Positions 26,667 through 38,164 of a DNA stretch of 64,000 nt are shown one piece after another. The translations under genes were made by a program, and so were the position numbers. Source of the stretch: Streptomyces sp. I05A-00742 (GTDB taxonomy: Bacteria; Actinomycetota; Actinomycetes; Streptomycetales; Streptomycetaceae); NCBI RefSeq assembly GCF_013055795.1, contig NZ_JABETO010000028.1:1-64000 (forward strand), written 5' to 3'. The notes beneath the pieces were generated by a model. The model ran no database searches, was not told where the DNA came from, and saw only the letters and a program-made list of their open reading frames with translations. How positions within the stretch are numbered: the first letter of the stretch is position 1; every line of letters starts with the position of its first letter.

Positions 26667-26732
26667 GCCGGGGTACGGGCCGGGGTGCACGTCCCGGGGT
26701 ATACGTGCCGGGGTATACGTGCCGGGGTACGG
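26667..26732. repeat. short 14-bp tandem repeat after trpA
   Basis: Five units of GCCGGGGTATACGT-type sequence (12, 14, 14, 14 and 12 bp) lie in the trpA to dsbA-like gap. The two central units differ at one base, and each contains the palindrome GTATAC. It could be a regulator site or simple slippage. Confidence 0.7.
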
Positions 26733-26760
26733 AGAGTAACCCGTTCGAAGGAACCTGTGA

Positions 26761-26788
26761 CCGGGGGTGCGCTGGGGCGCACCCCCGG
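26761..26788 (+). terminator. hairpin after trpA
   Basis: CCGGGGGTGCGC, loop TGGG, GCGCACCCCCGG: a perfect 12-bp stem followed by TTCGTTGT. It is 100 bp after trpA and 16 bp before the next start, so it probably ends the trp transcript. Confidence 0.7.
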
Positions 26789-26804
26789 TTCGTTGTACGG
26801 GGAC

Positions 26805-27593
26805 GTGAACCAGAAGAACAGCGAGGGAAAGCGCAGCGCCCGCGAGCGGCTGCAGGAACAGCGCGAGCGGGACGCCGCCCGCGACAAACGCAGGCGGGCC
26901 ATGATCGCGGGGCTGGCGGTGGTGGGGGTGCTGGGCGCCGGCGCCGGCGTCGCGGCCGTGGTCGCGAGCTCGGGCGGGGAGAAGAAGGAGGAGGCGTCGG
27001 GGCCGCCGCTGCCGCCGCAGGGGGCCCTCGGCAAGGACGGCTCCACCATCCCCGTGGGCAAGAAGGCCGCCAAGGCCACCCTCACCGTCTACGAGGACTT
27101 CCGCTGCCCGGCCTGCGCCCTGTTCGAGAACGCGTACCGGGACACGGTCCGCGACCTGGAGCAGGAGGGCAAGCTCAAGACCGAGTACCACATCGTCACC
27201 CTCATCGACCGGAACCTGGGCGGCGAGGGCTCGCTCCACGCGGCCAACGCCGCCGCGTGCGCGCAGGACGTCGGGAAGTTCGCCGCCTACCACGACGTCC
27301 TCTACAAGAACCAGCCGCCGGAGACGAAGGACGACTTCGCCGACAGCTCCCGGCTGTACGAGCTGGCCGACCAGGTCCCCGGGCTGAACACCCCCGGCTT
27401 CCAGAAGTGCGTCGACGACGGCATGCACAAGAGCTGGGTGAAGAAGGCCCACGAGGCGTTCCGCAAGGGCGCCTACAAGGCCACGCCGACCGTCCTGCTC
27501 GACGGCAAGAGCATCTACGGCGACCCCGCCCATCCGCTGACCGCGGCGAAGCTGCGCGAGATGACCGTGGCGGCGGCGAAGAAGAAGCACTGA
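26805..27593 (+). CDS. membrane-anchored DsbA-like thioredoxin-fold protein
   Basis: 262 aa from the GTG at 26805. A highly charged N-terminus (SARERLQEQRERDAARDKRRR) precedes one membrane helix at about 33-55. The extracytoplasmic thioredoxin-fold domain has the redox motif CPAC at 101-104 (EDFRCPACALFENA) and the cis-Pro loop KATPTVLLDG. It belongs to the DsbA/DSBA-like family that oxidises or reduces exported proteins. It lies between trpA and lgt, so it may be an envelope-function gene grouped with lgt. An in-frame ATG at 26685 exists but would extend back through the terminator. Confidence 0.85.
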   Translation: MNQKNSEGKRSARERLQEQRERDAARDKRRRAMIAGLAVVGVLGAGAGVAAVVASSGGEKKEEASGPPLPPQGALGKDGSTIPVGKKAAKATLTVYEDFRCPACALFENAYRDTVRDLEQEGKLKTEYHIVTLIDRNLGGEGSLHAANAAACAQDVGKFAAYHDVLYKNQPPETKDDFADSSRLYELADQVPGLNTPGFQKCVDDGMHKSWVKKAHEAFRKGAYKATPTVLLDGKSIYGDPAHPLTAAKLREMTVAAAKKKH

Positions 27594-27669
27594 GGCCCTG
27601 AGGTCCTCAGGTCGCCCTGCGGCGCGTGCGGGACACGGGGCCCGTTACGCAGCTGTTGTCCCGGGTGGG

Positions 27670-27700
27670 TTGCCGGTGGCGCGCCCGGGCAGGGTAGCGT
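27670..27700 (+). promoter_or_regulatory. candidate lgt promoter (-35 and -10)
   Basis: TTGCCG (27670-27675), a 19-bp spacer and TAGCGT (27695-27700) fit the vegetative (HrdB-type) pattern. The lgt ATG is 11 nt after the -10, so the leader would be only a few nucleotides and no Shine-Dalgarno is seen. Confidence 0.45.
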
Positions 27701-27710
27701 CGGTGGTGCC

Positions 27711-28589
27711 ATGAATCTCGCATACATTCCCAGCCCGTCGACCGGCGTGATCCACCTGGGGCCGGTCCCGCTGCGCGGCTACGCCTTCTGCATCATCCTC
27801 GGCGTCTTCGCCGCCGTCTGGATCGGCAACCGGCGCTGGACCGCGCGCGGCGGCCGGGCCGGGACCGTCGCCGACATCGCCGTCTGGGCCGTGCCCTTCG
27901 GCCTCGTCGGCGGCCGGCTCTACCACGTGATCACCGATTACGAGCTGTACTTCGGCGAGGGCCGGAACTGGGTCGACTCCTTCAAGATCTGGGAGGGCGG
28001 CCTCGGCATCTGGGGCGCCGTCGCCCTCGGCGCCGTCGGCGCCTGGATCGGCTGCCGCCGCCGCGGCATCCCCCTGCCCGCCTGGGCGGACGCCGTCGCC
28101 CCCGGTATCGCCGTCGCCCAGGCGATCGGGCGCTGGGGCAACTGGTTCAACCAGGAGCTCTACGGGAAGGCGACCGATGTCCCCTGGGCCCTCAAGATCG
28201 ACGCCGATCCGGCGATCGGGCGGGTCGCCGGGACGTACCATCCCACCTTCCTCTACGAGTCGCTGTGGTGCCTCGGGGTCGCCGCCCTGGTGATCTGGGC
28301 GGATCGCCGGTTCAAGCTGGGGCATGGGCGGGCGTTCGCGCTGTATGTCGCGGCGTATACGGTCGGGCGTTTCTGGACCGAGTACCTGCGGGTGGATGAC
28401 GCGCATCATGTGCTGGGGCTGCGGCTCAATGGGTGGACGTCGATTCTGGTGTTCCTGGCGGCGGTGGCGTACATCGTGATCTCCGCCAGGCGGGTTCCTG
28501 GGCGGGAGGCCGTGGTGGAGCCGGGCGCGGCCGAGTCCGAAGGGGAGGTCGAGGACGCTCCTCGGCCGAAGTCGGCCAAGAAACTCTGA
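27711..28589 (+). CDS. lgt: prolipoprotein diacylglyceryl transferase
   Basis: Transfers diacylglyceryl from phosphatidylglycerol to the lipobox Cys of prolipoproteins; 292 aa, polytopic. Features: the N-terminal IPLRGY-like segment PVPLRGYAF, VGGRLYHV, the family signature GRWGNWFNQELYG, and HPTFLYESLW near the C-terminus. About seven helices and a charged C-tail. A substrate in this window would be the GH113-like lipoprotein at 46649. The last ~300 bp change to G/T-ending codons before repeat copy 3. Confidence 0.95.
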   Translation: MNLAYIPSPSTGVIHLGPVPLRGYAFCIILGVFAAVWIGNRRWTARGGRAGTVADIAVWAVPFGLVGGRLYHVITDYELYFGEGRNWVDSFKIWEGGLGIWGAVALGAVGAWIGCRRRGIPLPAWADAVAPGIAVAQAIGRWGNWFNQELYGKATDVPWALKIDADPAIGRVAGTYHPTFLYESLWCLGVAALVIWADRRFKLGHGRAFALYVAAYTVGRFWTEYLRVDDAHHVLGLRLNGWTSILVFLAAVAYIVISARRVPGREAVVEPGAAESEGEVEDAPRPKSAKKL

Positions 28590-28620
28590 GCTTGTCGGTG
28601 GCGGGGCGGGATGGGGGTTG

Positions 28621-28830
28621 CCCCTGTCCCGCCCTTTCGCCGTTTCCCGGGGAGGTCCCCGGACCCCCTGAAACCGCGCTGCGCGCGGTTGTCCTCAATC
28701 TCCCCCAGAGGGGGCACCCCCAACGGGCTGTAGTCAGCCCGTCCGGCGATTGAGGACGCGTGCCGCAGGCGCGCTCAGGGGGTGCGGGGGCTTGCCCCCG
28801 CAAGAAACGGTGAAAGGGCGGGGCCGGGGC
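28621..28830. repeat. dispersed palindromic intergenic element, copy 3 (two inverted half-units)
   Basis: It starts about 30 bp after the lgt stop. The left half has CCCGCCCTTTCGCCGTTT, GCGCTGCGCGCG and TTGTCCTCAA, then the AGAGGGGGCACCCCCAA block shared with copy 1. The right half is the inverse, ending in the same arm as copy 2 (GCAAGAAACGGTGAAAGGG). Confidence 0.85.
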
Positions 28831-28851
28831 GCAAACCCCCAGGTCAGCGAG

Positions 28852-28870
28852 GTAAGTTCGGCCTTCCTTG
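28852..28870. promoter_or_regulatory. candidate iron box (DmdR/IdeR-like) before the VIT gene
   Basis: GTAAGTTCGGCCTTCCTTG matches about 11 of 19 positions of the DtxR/IdeR-family consensus TTAGGTTAGGCTAACCTAA. It lies 91 bp upstream of the VIT-family start, where iron-dependent control would make sense. The match is partial. Confidence 0.3.
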
Positions 28871-28960
28871 CTAGCGCGCACCCCGAATCGTGCGTACCTT
28901 CGAACTCATCGGGATCAGGGCACACAGGCCCGCCCCAGGGCGAAGGAGCACCACACCACC

Positions 28961-29692
28961 ATGGCTGTCCTCGACACCGTCGCGGCCACACACATAGCCC
29001 ACCGCGACAACCACACGCACCGCGACGTGAACGGCGGCTGGCTGCGCCCCGCCGTCTTCGGGGCGATGGACGGCCTGGTCTCCAACCTCGCGCTGATGAC
29101 GGGCGTGGCGGGCGGCGCGGTATCGGCGAAGACGATGGTGATCACCGGGCTCGCCGGACTCGCGGCCGGCGCGTTCTCGATGGCGGTCGGCGAGTACACG
29201 TCCGTGGCGTCGCAGCGCGAACTCGTGCTGGCGGAGCTCGACGTGGAGCGCAGGGAGCTGCGCAAGCACCCCACGGACGAGCTGGAGGAGCTGGCCGCGC
29301 TGTACGAGTCGCGGGGGGTCGAGCCGGGGCTGGCGCGGGAGGTGGCGCGGCAGCTGTCCAGGGATCCGGAGCAGGCGCTGGAGATCCATGCGCGGGAGGA
29401 GCTGGGGATCGACCCGTCGGACCTGCCGTCGCCGATGACCGCGGCCGTCGCGTCGTTCGGTTCGTTCGCGCTGGGCGCGCTGCTGCCCGTCCTGCCGTTC
29501 CTGCTGGGGGCGACGCAGCTGTGGCCGGCGGTGCTGCTGGCGCTGCTGGGGCTGTTCGCGTGCGGCGCGGTGGTCGCCCGGGTGACGGCGCGGAGCTGGT
29601 GGTTCAGCGGGCTGCGGCAGCTGCTGCTGGGCGGTGCGGCGGCGGGTGTGACCTATCTCCTGGGTATTGCCTTCGGTACGGCCGTCGGGTGA
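28961..29692 (+). CDS. VIT1/CCC1-family iron/manganese transporter
   Basis: 243 aa. The start ATG at 28961 has GAAGGAG at 28942. The N-terminal segment WLRPAVFGAMDGLVSNLALMTGVAGG and GLAGLAAGAFSMAVGEYTSVASQRE are the hallmark VIT helices with the Asp and Glu/Met ion-path residues. A cytoplasmic helical insertion rich in Glu (ELDVERRELRKHPTDELEEL, EQALEIHAREELG) is the metal-binding domain of the family. Three more helices follow. Probably exports or sequesters Fe2+/Mn2+. A possible iron box lies upstream and a hairpin follows the stop. Confidence 0.9.
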   Translation: MAVLDTVAATHIAHRDNHTHRDVNGGWLRPAVFGAMDGLVSNLALMTGVAGGAVSAKTMVITGLAGLAAGAFSMAVGEYTSVASQRELVLAELDVERRELRKHPTDELEELAALYESRGVEPGLAREVARQLSRDPEQALEIHAREELGIDPSDLPSPMTAAVASFGSFALGALLPVLPFLLGATQLWPAVLLALLGLFACGAVVARVTARSWWFSGLRQLLLGGAAAGVTYLLGIAFGTAVG

Positions 29693-29696
29693 TGCT

Positions 29697-29716
29697 TTAT
29701 GCGGGCAGCCGCATAA
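29697..29716 (+). terminator. hairpin after the VIT gene
   Basis: TTATGCGG, loop GCAG, CCGCATAA: a perfect 8-bp stem 4 nt after the stop. Confidence 0.55.
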
Positions 29717-29876
29717 CGAGCAGATTCCGGCGCGGTTTCAACCCTCCGACGACAGGGCACACATTCACAAGCGCCCGTGGGCAGTGCGGCCCACGCTGTG
29801 CGCGGCGAGGCGGATCCCGCCCCTGTTGTCCACATTGTGGAATCCAGCTTCCGCTTTGCGAGAAGCGAGCCATCAT

Positions 29877-29892
29877 GTAACCTGCACGAAAT
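29877..29892. promoter_or_regulatory. half GlnR-like site upstream of gltB
   Basis: GTAAC-CTGCAC-GAAAT fits one a-b half (gTnAc-n6-GaAAc) of the Streptomyces GlnR operator, 70 bp before the chosen gltB start. The second half-site is absent. Nitrogen control of glutamate synthase is plausible, but the match may be chance. Confidence 0.25.
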
Positions 29893-29961
29893 TTCGCGGA
29901 GGGCCAACGTCGTCCCTCGGCACCATGCACCGCCATGAATGCCAAGACGACGGGAGCGCCG

Positions 29962-34510
<4,549 letters not shown>

Positions 34511-34518
<8 letters not shown>

Positions 34519-35971
34519 TCCGAAGGGCTTCCTGACCACCGGGCGCGAGGTCGCCCGCACCCGTCCCGTCGCGGAGCGCGTCCGCGACTGGAACGAGGTG
34601 TACGTCCCCGGCTCGCTGCTCCCCGTCATCAGCAAGCAGGCCGGCCGCTGCATGGACTGCGGCATCCCCTTCTGCCACAACGGCTGTCCGCTGGGGAACC
34701 TCATCCCCGAGTGGAACGACTACGCCTGGCGCGGCGACTGGCAGGCGGCCAGCGAGCGGCTGCACGCGACCAACAACTTCCCCGAGTTCACGGGGCGGCT
34801 CTGCCCGGCGCCCTGCGAGGCGGCGTGCGTGCTGGGCATCAACCAGCAGCCCGTCACCATCAAGAACGTCGAGGTCACCATCATCGACAAGGCCTGGGAG
34901 GCCGGGGACGTCACCCCGCAGCCGCCCGAGCGCCTCTCCGGCAAGACCGTCGCCGTCATCGGTTCCGGCCCGGCCGGACTCGCCGCCGCCCAGCAGCTCA
35001 CCCGGGCCGGTCACACCGTCGCCGTGTACGAGCGCGCCGACCGCATCGGCGGGCTGCTGCGGTACGGCATCCCCGAGTTCAAGATGGAGAAGCGGCACAT
35101 CAACCGGCGCATCGAGCAGATGCGGGCCGAGGGGACGAAGTTCCGCACCGAGGTGGAGATCGGCCGCGACATCGACGGCGCGAAGCTGCGCGGCCGCTAC
35201 GACGCGGTCGTCGTCGCGGCGGGTGCCACGGAGTCCCGCGATCTCCCCGTTCCCGGGCGGGAGTTGAAGGGCGTCCACTTCGCCATGGAGTACCTGCCCG
35301 TCGCCAACAAGGTGCAGGAGGGCGACTACGTCGCGCCCACCGTCACCGCCGAGGGCAAGCACGTCGTCGTCATCGGCGGCGGCGACACGGGCGCCGACTG
35401 CGTCGGCACGGCGCACCGGCAGGGTGCTCTCTCCGTCACCCAGCTGGAGATCATGCCGCGCCCGGGGGAGGAGCGGCCGTCCGGCCAGCCCTGGCCGACG
35501 TTCCCCATGCTGTACAAGGTCACCTCGGCCCACGAGGAGGGCGGCGAGCGGGTCTACTCCGTGTCGACGACCCGCTTCGAGGGCGACGAGGACGGCAACG
35601 TGCAGTGGCTGCACCTGGTGGAGGTGGAGTTCAAGGACGGCAAGCTGGAGCAGAAGCCGGGCACCGAGCGGCGCATCCCCGCCCAGCTCGTCACCCTGGC
35701 CATGGGCTTCACGGGCACCGATCGCGCGAACGGCCTCGTCGAGCAGCTCGGCCTGGAGCTGGACGCCCGCGGCAACATCGCCCGCGACGGTTCCTACGCG
35801 ACCAACGTGCCCGGCGTCTTCGTCGCCGGCGACGCGGGCCGCGGTCAGTCCCTCATCGTCTGGGCCATCGCCGAGGGCCGCTCCGCCGCCCGCGCCGTCG
35901 ACCACTATCTGACGGGGGCGAGCACCCTGCCCGCTCCGATCCGTCCGACGGACCGGGCGCTGACGGTCTGA
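34511..35971 (+). CDS. gltD: glutamate synthase small subunit
   Basis: NADPH-oxidising subunit that feeds electrons to GltB, 486 aa. The N-terminal domain has the two [4Fe-4S] Cys sets, CMDCGIPFCHNGCPLGN and CPAPCEAACVLG. The FAD site is VIGSGPAGLAAAQQL and the NADPH site VIGGGDTGADCVG. The C-terminal VFVAGDAGRGQSLIVWAIAEGR closes the FAD domain. The ATG at 34511 overlaps the end of gltB, so subunit synthesis is coupled. A strong terminator follows. Confidence 0.96.
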
Positions 35972-36002
35972 CGTTCAACTACCCGTTCGCACAAGGCAGA
36001 TG

Positions 36003-36032
36003 ACGGGCCCCCGACGTTTGTCGGGGGCCCGT
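36003..36032 (+). terminator. gltBD terminator
   Basis: ACGGGCCCCCGAC, loop GTTT, GTCGGGGGCCCGT: a perfect 13-bp stem 31 bp after gltD, followed by TCT. It is one of the strongest hairpins in the window. Confidence 0.85.
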
Positions 36033-36104
36033 TCTGACGTTAAAAGCCGCTGTTTCAAGCCGAGTTGGTGGCTGTGGTGGCCGGATCGCGTCCTCCGAGT
36101 GGCG

Positions 36105-36120
36105 TAGAACAGGCGTTCGA
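36105..36120. promoter_or_regulatory. candidate LexA (SOS) box before the AMIN-like gene
   Basis: TAGAACAGGCGTTCGA matches 11 of the 12 defined bases of TCGAAC-N4-GTTCGA, 46 bp before the start codon, a typical promoter-overlapping position. Confidence 0.45.
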
Positions 36121-36166
36121 TGGTCCTATCACCTGTCAGTGTTTTCACTCTCAAGGAGGCCATTTC

Positions 36167-36739
36167 ATGCGACGGTTGACGACTGCGGCCGCGGTTCTCG
36201 TACTGGCGGGCGTCGGCCTGACCGGTACGGCCGGTACGGCCGGCGCCGCGACCGCCCAGGCGACCCCGACCGCCACGGACGCGTGCCAGACCGGCTGGGG
36301 CAGCACCACCAAGAAGGCCACGGGTAACGACTACAAGCCCCTGAAGAACATCAGGACCGGCAGCAACACCTGTTACGACCGCATGGTCTTCGAGCTCAAC
36401 AGCGCCTCCACCGGCCTCGGCTACCACGTCGGCTACGTCGACGCCTTCCACCAGGACGGCTCCGGCGACCCGATCCCCGTCAACGGCGGTGCCATCCTCC
36501 AGGTCTACGTCTCCGCCCCGAGCTATGACCCGGCCACCGGCAAGGCCAGCTACCCGGGCAAGGCCGGTCAGACGCTCCCCGGCGTCGACATCACCGGCTA
36601 CAAGACCTTCAAGGACACCAAGTACGGTGCCAGCTTCGAGGGTCAGACCCAGGTCGCCATCGGCACCCGTGCCAAGCTGCCGTTCCGCGTGGAGCGGTCG
36701 GGCGACAAGCTGATCGTGGACGTGGCTCACACCTGGTAG
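36167..36739 (+). CDS. secreted AMIN-like domain protein
   Basis: 190 aa. AAGGAGG (36153-36159) gives a near-perfect Shine-Dalgarno for the ATG at 36167. A Sec signal peptide (MRRLTTAAAVLVLAGVGLTG...AGAA) is cleaved around residue 28. The mature part has CYDRMVFELN, YHVGYVDAFHQDGSG and VNGGAILQVYVSAPSYD, the pattern of the actinobacterial AMIN-like domain, and one likely disulphide (DACQTGW...NTCYDR). Such domains may bind cell-wall polymers. It has its own promoter region and terminator. The LexA-like box upstream would make it a damage-inducible secreted protein, which is unexpected. Confidence 0.82.
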   Translation: MRRLTTAAAVLVLAGVGLTGTAGTAGAATAQATPTATDACQTGWGSTTKKATGNDYKPLKNIRTGSNTCYDRMVFELNSASTGLGYHVGYVDAFHQDGSGDPIPVNGGAILQVYVSAPSYDPATGKASYPGKAGQTLPGVDITGYKTFKDTKYGASFEGQTQVAIGTRAKLPFRVERSGDKLIVDVAHTW

Positions 36740-36746
36740 TTCCGGG

Positions 36747-36774
36747 GCGCCCGGCGGTACGGACCGCCGGGCGC
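36747..36774 (+). terminator. terminator of the AMIN-like gene
   Basis: GCGCCCGGCGGT, loop ACGG, ACCGCCGGGCGC: a perfect 12-bp stem 7 nt after the stop codon, and 28 bp before the end of the convergent gene. Confidence 0.8.
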
Positions 36775-36802
36775 AGGCCGGCCGGCCGGGTCCGCACCGG
36801 GG

Positions 36803-37348
36803 CTACGGACCCGGGGGACCGGAATGCCGGGCTCCCGTCACGTCCTCTTCGGAGTAGTACCAGCCGCCCGGCCTGGGCCACCAGTCGAGAGTCATCTCCG
36901 ATACGTACCCGTCCTCATCGCTGATCACCAGGACGAGTGCTGAGTCGAGGGGCCGCCTCAGCACGTGCCGGTGGTCGCGAGTCACCTCGACGCCGCGCTC
37001 GGTGAGAAGGCGATGCGCTTCCGTCAGCTGTAGCGATGCGGCGGATGCGATGGGTCTCCCTGTGATCGCCTCAGGCAGGGTCACTGGTTCATCGCCGCTG
37101 AAGGTGATGCGGATGGAGGCGAGTGCAAGGTCCGGTCCCGCCCCGCGCCGGGTCTTGGGGTCCTTGCTGAAACACCTCATGCCGAGTTCGAGCGCGGCGT
37201 AGCGGTACCGCTGGAAGCAGTCATCGCCCAGCGCGTTCTTGATTCTTTCGGGCTCCCCGATCCGTTGCACCATGTCCGGTGGTGACATCCCCAGGGTCAG
37301 AGGGCCGAAAGTGCCGCTTCGGCAGAACTCGACCAGAAATTCGTCCAT
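36803..37348 (-). CDS. hypothetical protein, immunity-like, 181 aa
   Basis: ATG at 37346-37348 with GGGGAGGGG upstream. MDEFLVEFCRSGTFGPLTLGMSPPDMVQRIGEPERI resembles the start of immunity-type proteins associated with polymorphic toxins (the 'F-GPL-LGMS...V...LGEP' pattern). The rest is soluble and acidic, with several Trp and Tyr at the C-terminus (MTLDWWPRPGGWYYSEED). Base composition is lower in G+C than the flanking genes. No toxin gene lies next to it in the window. Function is inferred only from appearance. Confidence 0.65.
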   Translation of the reverse strand: MDEFLVEFCRSGTFGPLTLGMSPPDMVQRIGEPERIKNALGDDCFQRYRYAALELGMRCFSKDPKTRRGAGPDLALASIRITFSGDEPVTLPEAITGRPIASAASLQLTEAHRLLTERGVEVTRDHRHVLRRPLDSALVLVISDEDGYVSEMTLDWWPRPGGWYYSEEDVTGARHSGPPGP

Positions 37349-37463
37349 ATTCGTGTCCCCTCCCCGTAGTCACGCTCCGTATGCTGACCCGCTGAGCGAC
37401 AGACCGCCATGACCGGGACGGCCGCCCCGTCATCCGACGCCTCAAGCGATCCAGCTGATGGGT

Positions 37464-37886
37464 TCACGACTTGGGGAGTACCCCGCGCTCGGCGATGTCT
37501 CCCATCCATTCCTCAAGGGTGGTGACGAGCGCGTCGAGGTCGGTGGTGGCGTAGGAGGCTCGCTCATGGTCCCAGCCAGGGTCGAGGACATAAATGCGGA
37601 AGCCGCGGTCGTCGTACCAGCCGACGTCGATGTTGATCTCCCGAGCCTGCAAGCCGCCCCGATCTATTGCCTCCTGTGCGGTCAGCCACGGCGGTCGTGC
37701 GGTACGCGCCCAATACAGGTCCTCGGAGTCGTTGGTCTCGACCCTTCCATCCGGCAGGCGTCGGGCCCACAGTTGGTTGTAGTGGACGACCCAGCCGGCT
37801 GGGACGCGCAGAGGGAGTAGACCCCAGTCCTCGGAAACAGCCGTCGCCAGCGGGGAATGAGGCGAAACCTGGAAGATCGAATTCAT
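37464..37886 (-). CDS. hypothetical protein, 140 aa
   Basis: The ATG at 37884-37886 (minus strand) is preceded by TACACT (37900-37895) with an 8-nt gap and no Shine-Dalgarno, so a leaderless transcript is likely. The soluble product is rich in Trp and acidic residues (EDLYWARTARPPWLTAQEAIDRGG, INIDVGWYDDRGFRIYVLD, LEEWMGDIAERG). I do not recognise the fold. It is 115 bp upstream of the immunity-like gene in the same direction and may form a pair with it. Confidence 0.6.
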   Translation of the reverse strand: MNSIFQVSPHSPLATAVSEDWGLLPLRVPAGWVVHYNQLWARRLPDGRVETNDSEDLYWARTARPPWLTAQEAIDRGGLQAREINIDVGWYDDRGFRIYVLDPGWDHERASYATTDLDALVTTLEEWMGDIAERGVLPKS

Positions 37887-38164
37887 GTGTCGGCAGTGTA
37901 GGGGGCCTCCTCACACGGGGCGAGCGACAGGGTGAACGTTGCCTGATTCGGCAGTAGTTACCCGGAAACCCCCCAGGTGGGCGGCCATTACGTAGCGGGC
38001 TATGAGCGGTCGAGTCAGCCAGTGCTCCAAACCACCGGCACACGACTGGTAGTTGCAGCCGGGGGGCGCGTAGAGGGGCGTCGAGCGCCGTCACGCTCAC
38101 ACGTTCAGGTGAGCGCCGTTGATCGGTCTGTCACACCCGCGCCGTCGCGCCCTATGCAGGACGC
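37887..38164. other. intergenic region without a supported gene
   Basis: This 278-bp divergent gap is less G+C-rich than its surroundings. It contains GCTCAC-N8-GTGAGC (an imperfect operator-like palindrome near 38095-38115) and the presumed promoters of the 140-aa gene and the flavoprotein gene. Open frames across it lack coding character. Confidence 0.4.

Noticed and set aside
26685..26804. Upstream ATG for the DsbA-like protein
   Set aside because: It would translate through the tandem repeat and the trp terminator; no homologous sequence there.
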